Shown one piece after another: positions 55,702 through 64,000 of a stretch of 64,000 nucleotides of DNA (its first letter is position 1; each line of letters begins with the position of its first letter). The notes beneath the pieces are model-generated. The model was given only the letters and a program-made list of their open reading frames with translations, was not told the origin of the DNA and made no database searches. Both the position numbers and the translations under genes were made by a program. The stretch covers positions 1 through 64,000 of the forward strand of contig NZ_JAUDCO010000005.1 in the NCBI RefSeq assembly GCF_030373545.1. Reading direction: 5' to 3'. Source of the DNA: Collinsella tanakaei (lineage in GTDB: Bacteria; Actinomycetota; Coriobacteriia; Coriobacteriales; Coriobacteriaceae).

Positions 55702-56454
55702 ATGCCGACGATCGTCGTCATCGATTATCACAAGGGCAACCTGTCGAGCGTGGCGCGCGGCCTTGCGCGCGCGGGCGCCGAGGCGGTTGTGTCCGACGAC
55801 CCCGAGCGCATCCGCGCCGCGGATGGCCTGGTGCTGCCCGGCGTCGGCTCGTTTTACGACGCGATGGCGTTCATGTGCGCCACGGGTCAGGACCGGGCGG
55901 TCATCGACGCGATCGCACAGGGCTCGGGCACCCCGTTTCTGGGCATCTGCCTGGGGCTGCAGCTGCTGTTCGAGCGCGGCGACGAGGGTGTGCCGGCTGA
56001 TGCCGCAGCCGAGTCCGCCGACGATGCGATGGGCGACGGCCTTGCTCCCGGCGCGGTGTTCGAGGCCGAGGGAACGCGCTGGGTGCGCGGCCTCGGCGTG
56101 CTGCCCGGCTCCTGCACGGTGCTGCCGTCGCGCCGCCTGAAGGTTCCGCACGTGGGCTGGGACCAGGTGCACCTGACGCCGTCGGGTGCCGCCTGCCCGC
56201 TGCTCGAGGGCTTCGACGAGGGCGCGAACCTCTACTTCACCCATTCGTACGCGCTCGACGAGGACGTGGACGCTGCCGACATCGCCGCGCGCACGTTCTA
56301 TGCGCGCAATTTCGGGTCGGTCGTGTGGCACGGCAACATCTACGGCTGCCAGTTTCACCCCGAGAAATCCTCGGCGCACGGGCACCAGATGCTCGAGAAC
56401 TTCGTGCGCATCGTCGCGGCACGCGCGCAGGGGGCCCAGGAGGTGCGCTCATGA
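55702..56454 (+). CDS. hisH: Imidazole glycerol phosphate synthase glutaminase subunit
   Basis: Class I glutamine amidotransferase, 250 residues, that feeds ammonia to HisF. Catalytic Cys in FLGICLGLQLLFE, oxyanion strand LPGVGSFYDAM, and His-Glu in GCQFHPEKSS. GAGAGGAG precedes ATG 55702. An insertion around 95-115 (ADAAAESADDAMGDG) is longer than usual. Stop overlaps hisA by 4 nt. Confidence 0.95.
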   Translation: MPTIVVIDYHKGNLSSVARGLARAGAEAVVSDDPERIRAADGLVLPGVGSFYDAMAFMCATGQDRAVIDAIAQGSGTPFLGICLGLQLLFERGDEGVPADAAAESADDAMGDGLAPGAVFEAEGTRWVRGLGVLPGSCTVLPSRRLKVPHVGWDQVHLTPSGAACPLLEGFDEGANLYFTHSYALDEDVDAADIAARTFYARNFGSVVWHGNIYGCQFHPEKSSAHGHQMLENFVRIVAARAQGAQEVRS

Positions 56455-57238
56455 TCGTCTTTCCCGCTATCGACCTCATCGCCGGCAAGGTGGTGCGCCT
56501 GGAGCGCGGCGACCGCGCCCACATGAAGGTGTACTCCGAGGATCCGGTCGCCCAGGCGCACGCGTTTTTGGAGCAGGGGGCCACGTGGGTGCACGTGGTC
56601 GACCTGTCCGCCGCCCTCGAGGAGGACGATGACGCGCGCCACGCCAACTCGGAGGCGATTCGCGCCATCTGCCAGATCGAGGGGCTGTCCGTCGACGTGG
56701 GCGGCGGCGTGCGCTCGCTCGCGCGCATCGATGAGCTCGCCGGGTACGGCGCCCGCCGCATCGCGCTGGGCACGGTGCTCGTGACCGAGCCAGGGTTTGC
56801 CGAGGTCGCAGCCCGCGGGTTCGGCAATCTGCTCGTTGCCGACGTCGCCGCACACGACGGCCAGGTCAAGATCAACGGCTGGCGCGACGGGATCGAGCGC
56901 AGCGTCGAGGACGTGGTCGGCCAGCTGACCGAGCTCGGCTTCAAGCACCTGGTGTTCACCGACATCGCACGCGACGGCATGCAGACGGGCATCGATGTCG
57001 AAGCGTACCGGCGCGTGGCGGCTTGCGCGGGCTTTCCCGTGGTGGCTTCCGGCGGCATCTCCACGCTGGACGACATCCGCGCGTGCGCGGCTGCGGGTCC
57101 GGACGTCATCGAGGGCTGCATCACCGGCCGCGCGCTGTACGAGGGCAACTTCACGCTCGCCGAGGCGCTTGCCGCGGCGAGCGAGGGCGACGGCGACGCT
57201 GCGGGTGCGATCGCCGACGCAGACAACAAGGAGGCCGC

Positions 57239-57245
<7 letters not shown>
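56451..57245 (+). CDS. hisA: ProFAR isomerase
   Basis: TIM-barrel isomerase, 264 residues. [20 protein letters not shown] holds the catalytic Asp, [18 protein letters not shown] the middle strands, and [20 protein letters not shown] the second Asp; [10 protein letters not shown] is close to the HisA pattern. The C-terminus carries an extra acidic tail ([19 protein letters not shown]). ATGA overlap with hisH and a 7-nt overlap with hisF show tight coupling. Confidence 0.95.
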
Positions 57246-58021
<776 letters not shown>

Positions 58022-58029
58022 TGTCCGAT

Positions 58030-58060
58030 GTCCCAAAAGGGGCCAGGAGAAAATTGGGAC
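58030..58060. repeat. 31-bp palindromic element, family 2
   Basis: Same sequence as the 50185 copy; lies between hisF and hisI, 21 nt before the hisI start. Confidence 0.85.
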
Positions 58061-58081
58061 ATGCGCAGGGAAGGGATGACG

Positions 58082-58402
58082 ATGGAGATCGATAAGCTGA
58101 AGTTCGATGCGCAGGGGCTCATCCCGTGCGTCGTGCAGCAATACGATACGGGCGAGGTGCTCATGGTGGCGTGGATGAACGCCGAGTCGGTGCGTCTCAC
58201 GCTTAAGACCGGCACCACCTGGTTTTGGAGCCGCAGTCGCCAGGAGCTGTGGAACAAGGGCGCGACGAGCGGCAACATGCAGCAGCTGCACGAGCTGCGG
58301 GTGGATTGCGATGCCGACACGCTGCTCGCCCTCGTGGACTCACCCGGCCCTGCCTGCCACACCGGCAACCGCACCTGCTTCTTCCGCACCCTGGGAAAAT
58401 AG
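58082..58402 (+). CDS. hisI: Phosphoribosyl-AMP cyclohydrolase
   Basis: Zinc enzyme, 106 residues, HisI only with no HisE part. LIPCVVQQYDTGEVLMVAWM, FWSRSRQELWNKGATSGNMQ, VDCDADTLL and PACHTGNRTCFF give the zinc and magnesium ligands. ATG 58082 is preferred (GGGAAGGG 6 nt before); ATG 58076 is possible. A longer frame would start in the upstream repeat and is not credible. Its stop lies inside a family 3 palindrome. Confidence 0.95.
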   Translation: MEIDKLKFDAQGLIPCVVQQYDTGEVLMVAWMNAESVRLTLKTGTTWFWSRSRQELWNKGATSGNMQQLHELRVDCDADTLLALVDSPGPACHTGNRTCFFRTLGK

Positions 58403-58421
58403 GGGCAGGCACTTTTTTCCC
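58393..58421. repeat. 29-bp palindromic element, family 3
   Basis: GGGAAAATAGGGGCAGGC...TTTTTCCC, overlapping the hisI stop codon; inverted relative to 40736-40764. Confidence 0.75.
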
Positions 58422-58446
58422 GCTGCCTTCAAGAAAGGACCGCAAC

Positions 58447-58764
58447 ATGGGCGTTCGTACCGCCAACGTAACCGACGGCAACATCGGGGAGACCTTGACC
58501 GGACTTGCTGCGGTCATCCACGGTCGCCGCGAGGCTTCGCCGGAGACCTCCTACACGGCCAAGCTTCTGCAGGGCGAGGCCGACAGCCTGCTCAAGAAGC
58601 TTGCCGAGGAGGCGAGCGAGGTCATCATGGCCTGCAAGGACGACGACCACGACCACATTCGCTATGAGGCGGCGGACCTCGTCTACCACCTGATGGTCAC
58701 GCTCGAGCGCTACGGCATCACCCTCGAGGAGCTCGCCGGCGAGCTGGATGCCCGCCATCGCTAG
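58447..58764 (+). CDS. hisE: Phosphoribosyl-ATP pyrophosphatase
   Basis: MazG-like all-helical pyrophosphohydrolase, 105 residues. SYTAKLLQGEADSLLKKLAE, EEASEVIMACKD and YEAADLVYHLMVTL give the EExxE and ExxD metal motifs. AAGAAAGGA stands before ATG 58447. It is the last gene of the his operon, separate from hisI. Confidence 0.95.
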   Translation: MGVRTANVTDGNIGETLTGLAAVIHGRREASPETSYTAKLLQGEADSLLKKLAEEASEVIMACKDDDHDHIRYEAADLVYHLMVTLERYGITLEELAGELDARHR

Positions 58765-58919
58765 GCGCCGCATCGGTCGCGTCGAGCATGTAGACATCCT
58801 GCACGACACGTTTTATCTGCGAGGACGTTGGAAAAATCAAGCAGCTGCACGACAGACCGAATCGCGTCGATAGGGAATAATCCCCCATGTAGACAAGGGG
58901 TCGGACAAGGAGGTCGGCT

Positions 58920-59372
58920 ATGTTCCCCAAAGGATTCGAGTGGGTCATCATCATGGTTACGTTCCTGTTCGTGCTCCTGCCCATCATCGCGGCGGTGCTC
59001 CTGGTCGTCTTGCTCGCAAGGCGTTCGAGCAGGAAGCAAGACTGCCCGCCTGCTACACCGGGCGCGGCGCAGACGGTCTCGGCGGGACCTTCCGTTCCCG
59101 CGCAGCCCGCGCCGACGGTTCCGGGTGCGGGTGTCGCCGAAGATGCCCGGGCGCGTATCGACCGCCTGCTTGCCGAGCGTAACCTGACCGACCGGGAACG
59201 CGACATCCTGGTCGGCATCTATCAGGGCAAGACCCAGGCGCAGCTCGCCGAGGAGCTCTTCCTGTCGCGCTCGACGATCGGCACCTATTGCACGCGCGCC
59301 TACGAAAAGCTCGGTGTCGCCTCTAAAGACGAGGCGATCGCGGCCCTGCGCCGTGCCGCCGGGCAACAATAG
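58920..59372 (+). CDS. Membrane-anchored LuxR-type HTH protein
   Basis: 150 residues. One N-terminal span (about 8-32, WVIIMVTFLFVLLPIIAAVL), a Pro/Ala-rich linker (40-75), then a LuxR/GerE HTH (about 85-145): NLTDRERDILVGIYQGKTQA, QLAEELFLSRSTIGTYCTRA, YEKLGVASKDE. The linker-tethered HTH resembles the small membrane LuxR regulators abundant in Coriobacteriia. Targets unknown. Confidence 0.82.
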   Translation: MFPKGFEWVIIMVTFLFVLLPIIAAVLLVVLLARRSSRKQDCPPATPGAAQTVSAGPSVPAQPAPTVPGAGVAEDARARIDRLLAERNLTDRERDILVGIYQGKTQAQLAEELFLSRSTIGTYCTRAYEKLGVASKDEAIAALRRAAGQQ

Positions 59373-59434
59373 GACATTCGAGCGCATGGTACAATCGCCG
59401 CGATACCTGTTTGCGGCGTGAGAAAGGCCAGCGC

Positions 59435-59794
59435 ATGTCCGTCCTGTTTGTCGAATACCCCAAATGCTCGACCTGCAAGAAGGCCAAGAAATGGCTGGAT
59501 GAGCACGGTGTCGAGTATATCGACCGCCATATCGTGGAGGACAATCCGCGTGCCGACGAGCTCGCCGCGTGGCAGCAGAAATCCGGCCTGCCGGTCCGCC
59601 GTTTCTTCAACACGAGCGGCATGAAATACCGCGAGCTGGGCATCAAGGCCAAACTGGATGCCGGCATGTCCGACGACGAGGCGTTTGCCCTGCTTGCGAC
59701 CGACGGCATGCTCGTCAAGCGCCCTATTGTGGTGACCGATGGAACGGTGCTCGTCGGGTTCAAAGAGGATGCGTGGGCCGAGGCCCTGGTGTAA
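59435..59794 (+). CDS. ArsC/Spx-family protein (YffB-like)
   Basis: 119 residues. FVEYPKCSTCKKAKKWLDEH has a CxxC rather than the Cys-only ArsC motif; NTSGMKYRELGIKAKL and LVKRPIVVTDGTVLVGFKED match the ArsC/Spx/YffB thioredoxin-like family. It could be a thiol reductase or an Spx-like regulator; arsenate reduction is not implied since no ars genes are near. ATG 59435 follows AGAAAGG. Confidence 0.85.
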   Translation: MSVLFVEYPKCSTCKKAKKWLDEHGVEYIDRHIVEDNPRADELAAWQQKSGLPVRRFFNTSGMKYRELGIKAKLDAGMSDDEAFALLATDGMLVKRPIVVTDGTVLVGFKEDAWAEALV

Positions 59795-59844
59795 GGGGCT
59801 CACGGCGCGACCGGGGAGGGCGCGCGGTAGCTAAAATGCCATAT

Positions 59845-59977
59845 CCCCGTTTACGGTTCGGTTTTGGAGGCGCCTCTCGAGTAGAGGCGCTCTTTCGCCC
59901 AAAGAATCAGCAGGTACAGAGCTTGCCGTTTTGTGCGCTATTCGACCGGTCGTCTCCAAACCGAACCGTAAACGGGG
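59845..59977. repeat. Structured inverted-repeat element, copy 1
   Basis: Arms CCCCGTTTACGGTTCGG...GGAG (59845-59869) and CTCC...CCGAACCGTAAACGGGG (59954-59977) pair with one bulge. Inside is GCGCCTCT-CGAGT-AGAGGCGC (about 59870-59890). It shares its layout with copy 2. Confidence 0.8.
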
Positions 59978-60000
59978 TTTGCGTTTCGCGAGATTTCCAG

Positions 60001-60139
60001 TACCCCCGTTTAGGGGACGGATTTGCGCGCGCCTCTTGAGTAGACCGTATTTGAGCGCCGCATCTACCTGCAAGTTTTATAGTGCTAAAAACCCGTCTAC
60101 TCAACAGCCCTTTCAAAAACCGTCCCCTAAACGGGGGTA
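60001..60139. repeat. Structured inverted-repeat element, copy 2
   Basis: Perfect 20-bp arms TACCCCCGTTTAGGGGACGG (60001-60020) and complement (60120-60139), with an inner perfect 10-bp pair TTGAGTAGAC (60036-60045) / GTCTACTCAA (60095-60104). The GCCTCT-GAGTAGA text is shared with copy 1. Both lie between convergent genes where no protein gene is seen. Confidence 0.85.
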
Positions 60140-60204
60140 GTGAAAATACGGCGTCGTGTGGGGCCAAAAACGGGTTTCGAGCAATGCCCGTGGCCGGCGA
60201 ACGC

Positions 60205-60645
60205 CTACAGAATGCCGAGCTGCATCAGATAGAGCACGTAGCCGACGGCCATGACCGCGTTGGCGACGACGCAGATGAAGCCCAAGACCTTGCCGGCGGT
60301 GATCATGCGCGGGTACGGGGCGTTTTGGCGCTTGGCCATGGTGCCCAAGACGATGGCGACGATACCGGCGACGATGCTCAAGATCCAGCTAACGAACAGG
60401 GCGAGGATGATGCCGACGATGCCGAAGATCGCCGTCGCGACCGAGAGGCCAGGGTTGCCGAAGGCCTCATCGGCTTCCTCGTCGGCGTCGGCGCCCTCAT
60501 CGGCGTCGGAAGGGGAGGCGACGTCGGCGGGCTCGTCGCCCCGCGGCGTGTCGGCCTCAGGCGTGCATGCAGCAGGTGCGGTCGCATCCGCCTCGATGCC
60601 GTCGTCGATGTTCTGCTTGATATCTTCGCTCTGGTCAGATGCCAT
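60205..60645 (-). CDS. DUF4190-like membrane protein
   Basis: 146 residues. An acidic, disordered N-terminus (about 1-60, DADEGADADEEADEAFG) precedes two spans with the DUF4190 pattern (SVATAIFGIVGIILALFVSW, LSIVAGIVAIVLGTMAKRQN) and a third near the C-terminus (FICVVANAVMAVGYVLYLMQ). ATG 60645 has GGAGGAAC upstream. Function unknown; possibly a housekeeping envelope protein. Confidence 0.75.
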   Translation of the reverse strand: MASDQSEDIKQNIDDGIEADATAPAACTPEADTPRGDEPADVASPSDADEGADADEEADEAFGNPGLSVATAIFGIVGIILALFVSWILSIVAGIVAIVLGTMAKRQNAPYPRMITAGKVLGFICVVANAVMAVGYVLYLMQLGIL

Positions 60646-60847
60646 GGTTCCTCCACAGGGGTCGGGCGGTGCAGCCGCCGCCGTGCCGCGCGCGTCCGTG
60701 CGGTTCGCGCGTTTTGCAGCAGGATACTCGCTTTTGTGCCGGCGTGTGCGCAGCCCGTGTGGAATCGGTTCCGCGTGCCATGGCTTGAAACGCGCCACAT
60801 GGGGTATCGTCAAAGGCGGACAATCACGTGCAAGGCGGGAGGTTGCG

Positions 60848-61612
60848 ATGGATGCATCCGATCTTGAGGAGCTGGCGCGCGCCGTTGCCGCGGGCGACAT
60901 GACGCCGCGGCAGCTGGTCGAGCGCGTGCATATGGATTCCGTCGTCGATGTGGGCTACGCGCAGGTCGATACGGCGCGCGGCGTGCGCACCGGCGTGTCG
61001 GAGGTCATCTACGGAGCGGGTAAGACGCCCGAGCAGATCGCCGGCATCGTCGCCGCCATGTGCGACGCGGGACAGCGGCGCGTGCTGATCACGCGCCTCG
61101 ACGCCGCCAAGGCCGCGAAGCTCGCCGAGTTGGGCTGCACGTTTTCCTATCACGAGCTCGCGCGTGCGGGCGTGGTGGGCGAGCTGCCCGAGCCCGACGG
61201 CAACGGGGAGATCTTGGTGCTCACGGCCGGTACGAGCGACGCCGCCGTCGCCGAGGAGGCGGCGCTGACGGCGCGCTTCCTGGGAAACCGCGTCACGTGC
61301 GTGCACGACGCGGGCGTGGCGGGCATCCATCGCCTGCTGCGGCACGGCGAGCAGATCGCCCGCGCACAGGTGATCATCGCCATCGCGGGCATGGAGGGCG
61401 CGCTGCCCTCCGTCGTGGGCGGCCTTGCGTCCTGCCCGGTCATCGCCGTCCCCACGAGCGTGGGCTACGGGGCGAACCTGGGAGGTCTGACCGCTCTGCT
61501 CGCCATGGTCAACAGCTGCGCGAGCGGGGTTTCCGTGGTGAATATCGACAACGGGTTCGGCGCTGCCTACCAGGCGTCGCTCATCAACCATCTTCCGGGC
61601 AAGGAGGCCTGA
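60848..61612 (+). CDS. larB: LarB, pyridinium-3,5-biscarboxylate mononucleotide synthase
   Basis: Carboxylates NaAD and cleaves it in the synthesis of the nickel-pincer nucleotide (NPN) cofactor. 254 residues. VDVGYAQVDTARGVRTGVSE near the N-terminus and the PurE-like C-terminal domain VLTAGTSDAAVAEEAALTAR, GMEGALPSVVGGL, VPTSVGYGANLGG are LarB landmarks. ATG 60848 has GGGAGG upstream. larC follows 6 nt later. LarA and LarE are not in the window. Confidence 0.94.
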   Translation: MDASDLEELARAVAAGDMTPRQLVERVHMDSVVDVGYAQVDTARGVRTGVSEVIYGAGKTPEQIAGIVAAMCDAGQRRVLITRLDAAKAAKLAELGCTFSYHELARAGVVGELPEPDGNGEILVLTAGTSDAAVAEEAALTARFLGNRVTCVHDAGVAGIHRLLRHGEQIARAQVIIAIAGMEGALPSVVGGLASCPVIAVPTSVGYGANLGGLTALLAMVNSCASGVSVVNIDNGFGAAYQASLINHLPGKEA

Positions 61613-61618
61613 TAGCCT

Positions 61619-63004
<1,386 letters not shown>

Positions 63005-63109
63005 TTGCCGCCGGAGCCGTCGTCCGTCCGCATGTGCGAGCGGGGTACAATGGTCGTCGCGGGCGGCCGCGAGGCGTCCGGTTCGGTACGAGTGCGAAGG
63101 CGGTTGGGC

Positions 63110-63484
63110 ATGTCTGTTCTGCAACGGGCGTTTCGGGTTATAAGCGCGCTGGCGATCGTCGGAGCGATCGACCTGAGCATCACCGCGCGCGTGCTCGCCA
63201 CCTCCGGCACCTCGATCGAGCCGCTTCAGGTGGTGACGATCGTGCTGTCCGTCGCCATGTCGCTCGTCTTGGGTATCGCCGGCTTGGCTTCTGCAGGCAG
63301 GCCCGATGCGGTGCGGCGGCTCTTCCTTGCCATCGTGCTGGCGATCTGGGCGAACGCGTGCGACGTGCTCCTGCTGGTGTTAGAAGGGGAGTTCATCTTC
63401 TCCGTCGTGATCAACGCCGCGATCGTGGTCGCCTACGCGTATCTGGCGCATCGGGTGCGCCGCGAGCCCCCTTCGTCCTCATAG
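63110..63484 (+). CDS. Small membrane protein
   Basis: 124 residues, not recognised. Three or four spans: near 10-28 (VISALAIVGAIDLSITARVL), 38-58 (VTIVLSVAMSLVLGIAGLAS), 68-88 (FLAIVLAIWANACDVLLLVL) and 92-110. C-terminus HRVRREPPSSS is likely cytoplasmic. ATG 63110 has only a weak ribosome site (GAAGG); longer upstream frames lack better ones. Lies between larC and a phosphodiesterase gene. Confidence 0.6.
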   Translation: MSVLQRAFRVISALAIVGAIDLSITARVLATSGTSIEPLQVVTIVLSVAMSLVLGIAGLASAGRPDAVRRLFLAIVLAIWANACDVLLLVLEGEFIFSVVINAAIVVAYAYLAHRVRREPPSSS

Positions 63485-63546
63485 TCACCTGTGCGCTCGG
63501 CGCAACAGGGCGCCGCGGCTTCACATCCATCTGAAAGGACCCTCCC

Positions 63547-64000
63547 ATGAAGTTCCTCATCGCCTCGGATATCCACGGATCGGCCTATTGGGCCGGCCGC
63601 CTCATGGAGGCCATCGACACCGAGGCGCCCGACCGTATCATCCTGCTGGGCGACCTGCTCTATCACGGCCCGCGCAACGACCTGCCGCGCGACTACGCGC
63701 CCAAGCGCGTCATCCCGCTGCTCAACGAGCTGGCCGCAACGGGTCGTCTTATCGCCGTGCGCGGCAACTGCGAGGCCGAGGTCGACCAGATGGTGCTCAG
63801 CTTCCCGTGCATGGCCGACAGCGCGACGGTGATGGATCCCGACGGGCGCCAGCTGTTCTGCACGCACGGCCACGTGTTCGGCGCCGGGTTCCACAACAGC
63901 GTGGACAACCTGCCGCAGCTGCCCGAGGGCTCGGCGATCGTGTACGGGCACACCCACGTCAAGGTGAACGAGGCCGTCCCGGGCTTCCCGTCGATCTGGG
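63547..64000 (+). CDS. YfcE-type metallophosphoesterase, 3' end beyond window
   Basis: The frame from ATG 63547 stays open to the window end (151 codons). FLIASDIHGSAYWAGRLMEA, LLGDLLYHGPRN, AVRGNCEAEVDQ, CTHGHVFG and VYGHTHV are the metal-binding motifs of the YfcE/MJ0936 calcineurin-like phosphodiesterases. Family length is about 180 residues, so about 30 are missing. GAAAGGA precedes the start. Confidence 0.92.
   Translation, partial: MKFLIASDIHGSAYWAGRLMEAIDTEAPDRIILLGDLLYHGPRNDLPRDYAPKRVIPLLNELAATGRLIAVRGNCEAEVDQMVLSFPCMADSATVMDPDGRQLFCTHGHVFGAGFHNSVDNLPQLPEGSAIVYGHTHVKVNEAVPGFPSIW

Noticed and set aside
58028-58081. Longer HisI starting MSQKGPGENWDM
   Set aside because: Those codons come from the family 2 palindrome; the same words appear in frames at its other copies, so they are repeat sequence and not HisI.

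Overview
The window looks like chromosome of a high-GC gut actinobacterium of the class Coriobacteriia, most likely Collinsella or a close relative. This is inferred from gene content: an HspR-controlled dnaK operon, a phosphoketolase under a LacI-type regulator, hyp and lar nickel genes, fused TsaB-RimI-TsaD and HisZ-HisG proteins, and many short extragenic palindromes. No species marker is complete; only the 3' half of a 5S rRNA is present.

Layout. 1-66 is the end of an rRNA operon. 340-7281 is a plus-strand run: acpS, NAD(P)HX repair, alr, a family 4 uracil-DNA glycosylase, tsaE and a triple tsaB-rimI-tsaD fusion. 7314-13722 is a minus-strand run read as small protein, nikR, hypF, hypC, hypD, hypE, gph: nickel-hydrogenase maturation without a hydrogenase here. 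13856-14770 is a scar holding the tail of a GH4 glycosidase gene and an internally deleted IS1182-type transposase. 15094-18524 holds an SLC13-type transporter, an MBL hydrolase and a LysR regulator. 18674-20177 has trxA, an unknown gene and a ferredoxin, around a 104-bp near-perfect palindrome. 20616-25096 is dnaK-grpE-dnaJ-hspR.

25520-31336 is accessory: two paralogous LysR genes around a dinJ-yoeB toxin-antitoxin pair, then a redox run (cyclophilin-like, aldo/keto reductase, flavodoxin, CMD-cupin). 31406-35418 holds an M42 aminopeptidase and an amino-acid ABC transporter. 35457-37563 is an ECF sigma factor, an RsgI-like anti-sigma factor and a secreted calcium-repeat protein. 37884-40358 holds a hydrolase, a lipoprotein and a second toxin-antitoxin locus: a DinJ-nucleotidyltransferase fusion plus HepT. 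Each of these two frames carries one in-frame amber codon exactly where relatives have a tyrosine.

40799-43423 is clpB, which shares an HspR-like operator with dnaK. Then come small genes, tRNA-Arg(CCU) with a duplicated 3' end, an XRE membrane regulator, a LacI regulator with phosphoketolase and two operators, and the his operon (hisZG-D-C-B-H-A-F-I-E) at 50304-58764. The window ends with a LuxR-type membrane protein, an ArsC-like protein, a doubly nested inverted-repeat element, a DUF4190-like protein, larB, larC with 14 Glu-His repeats, a membrane protein and a truncated phosphodiesterase gene.

The most unusual content is (1) the dinJ-MNT/hepT locus with two amber codons, (2) at least five families of short extragenic palindromes, one of which brackets both toxin-antitoxin loci, (3) the structured element at 59845-60139, and (4) the shared HspR-type operator of dnaK and clpB.
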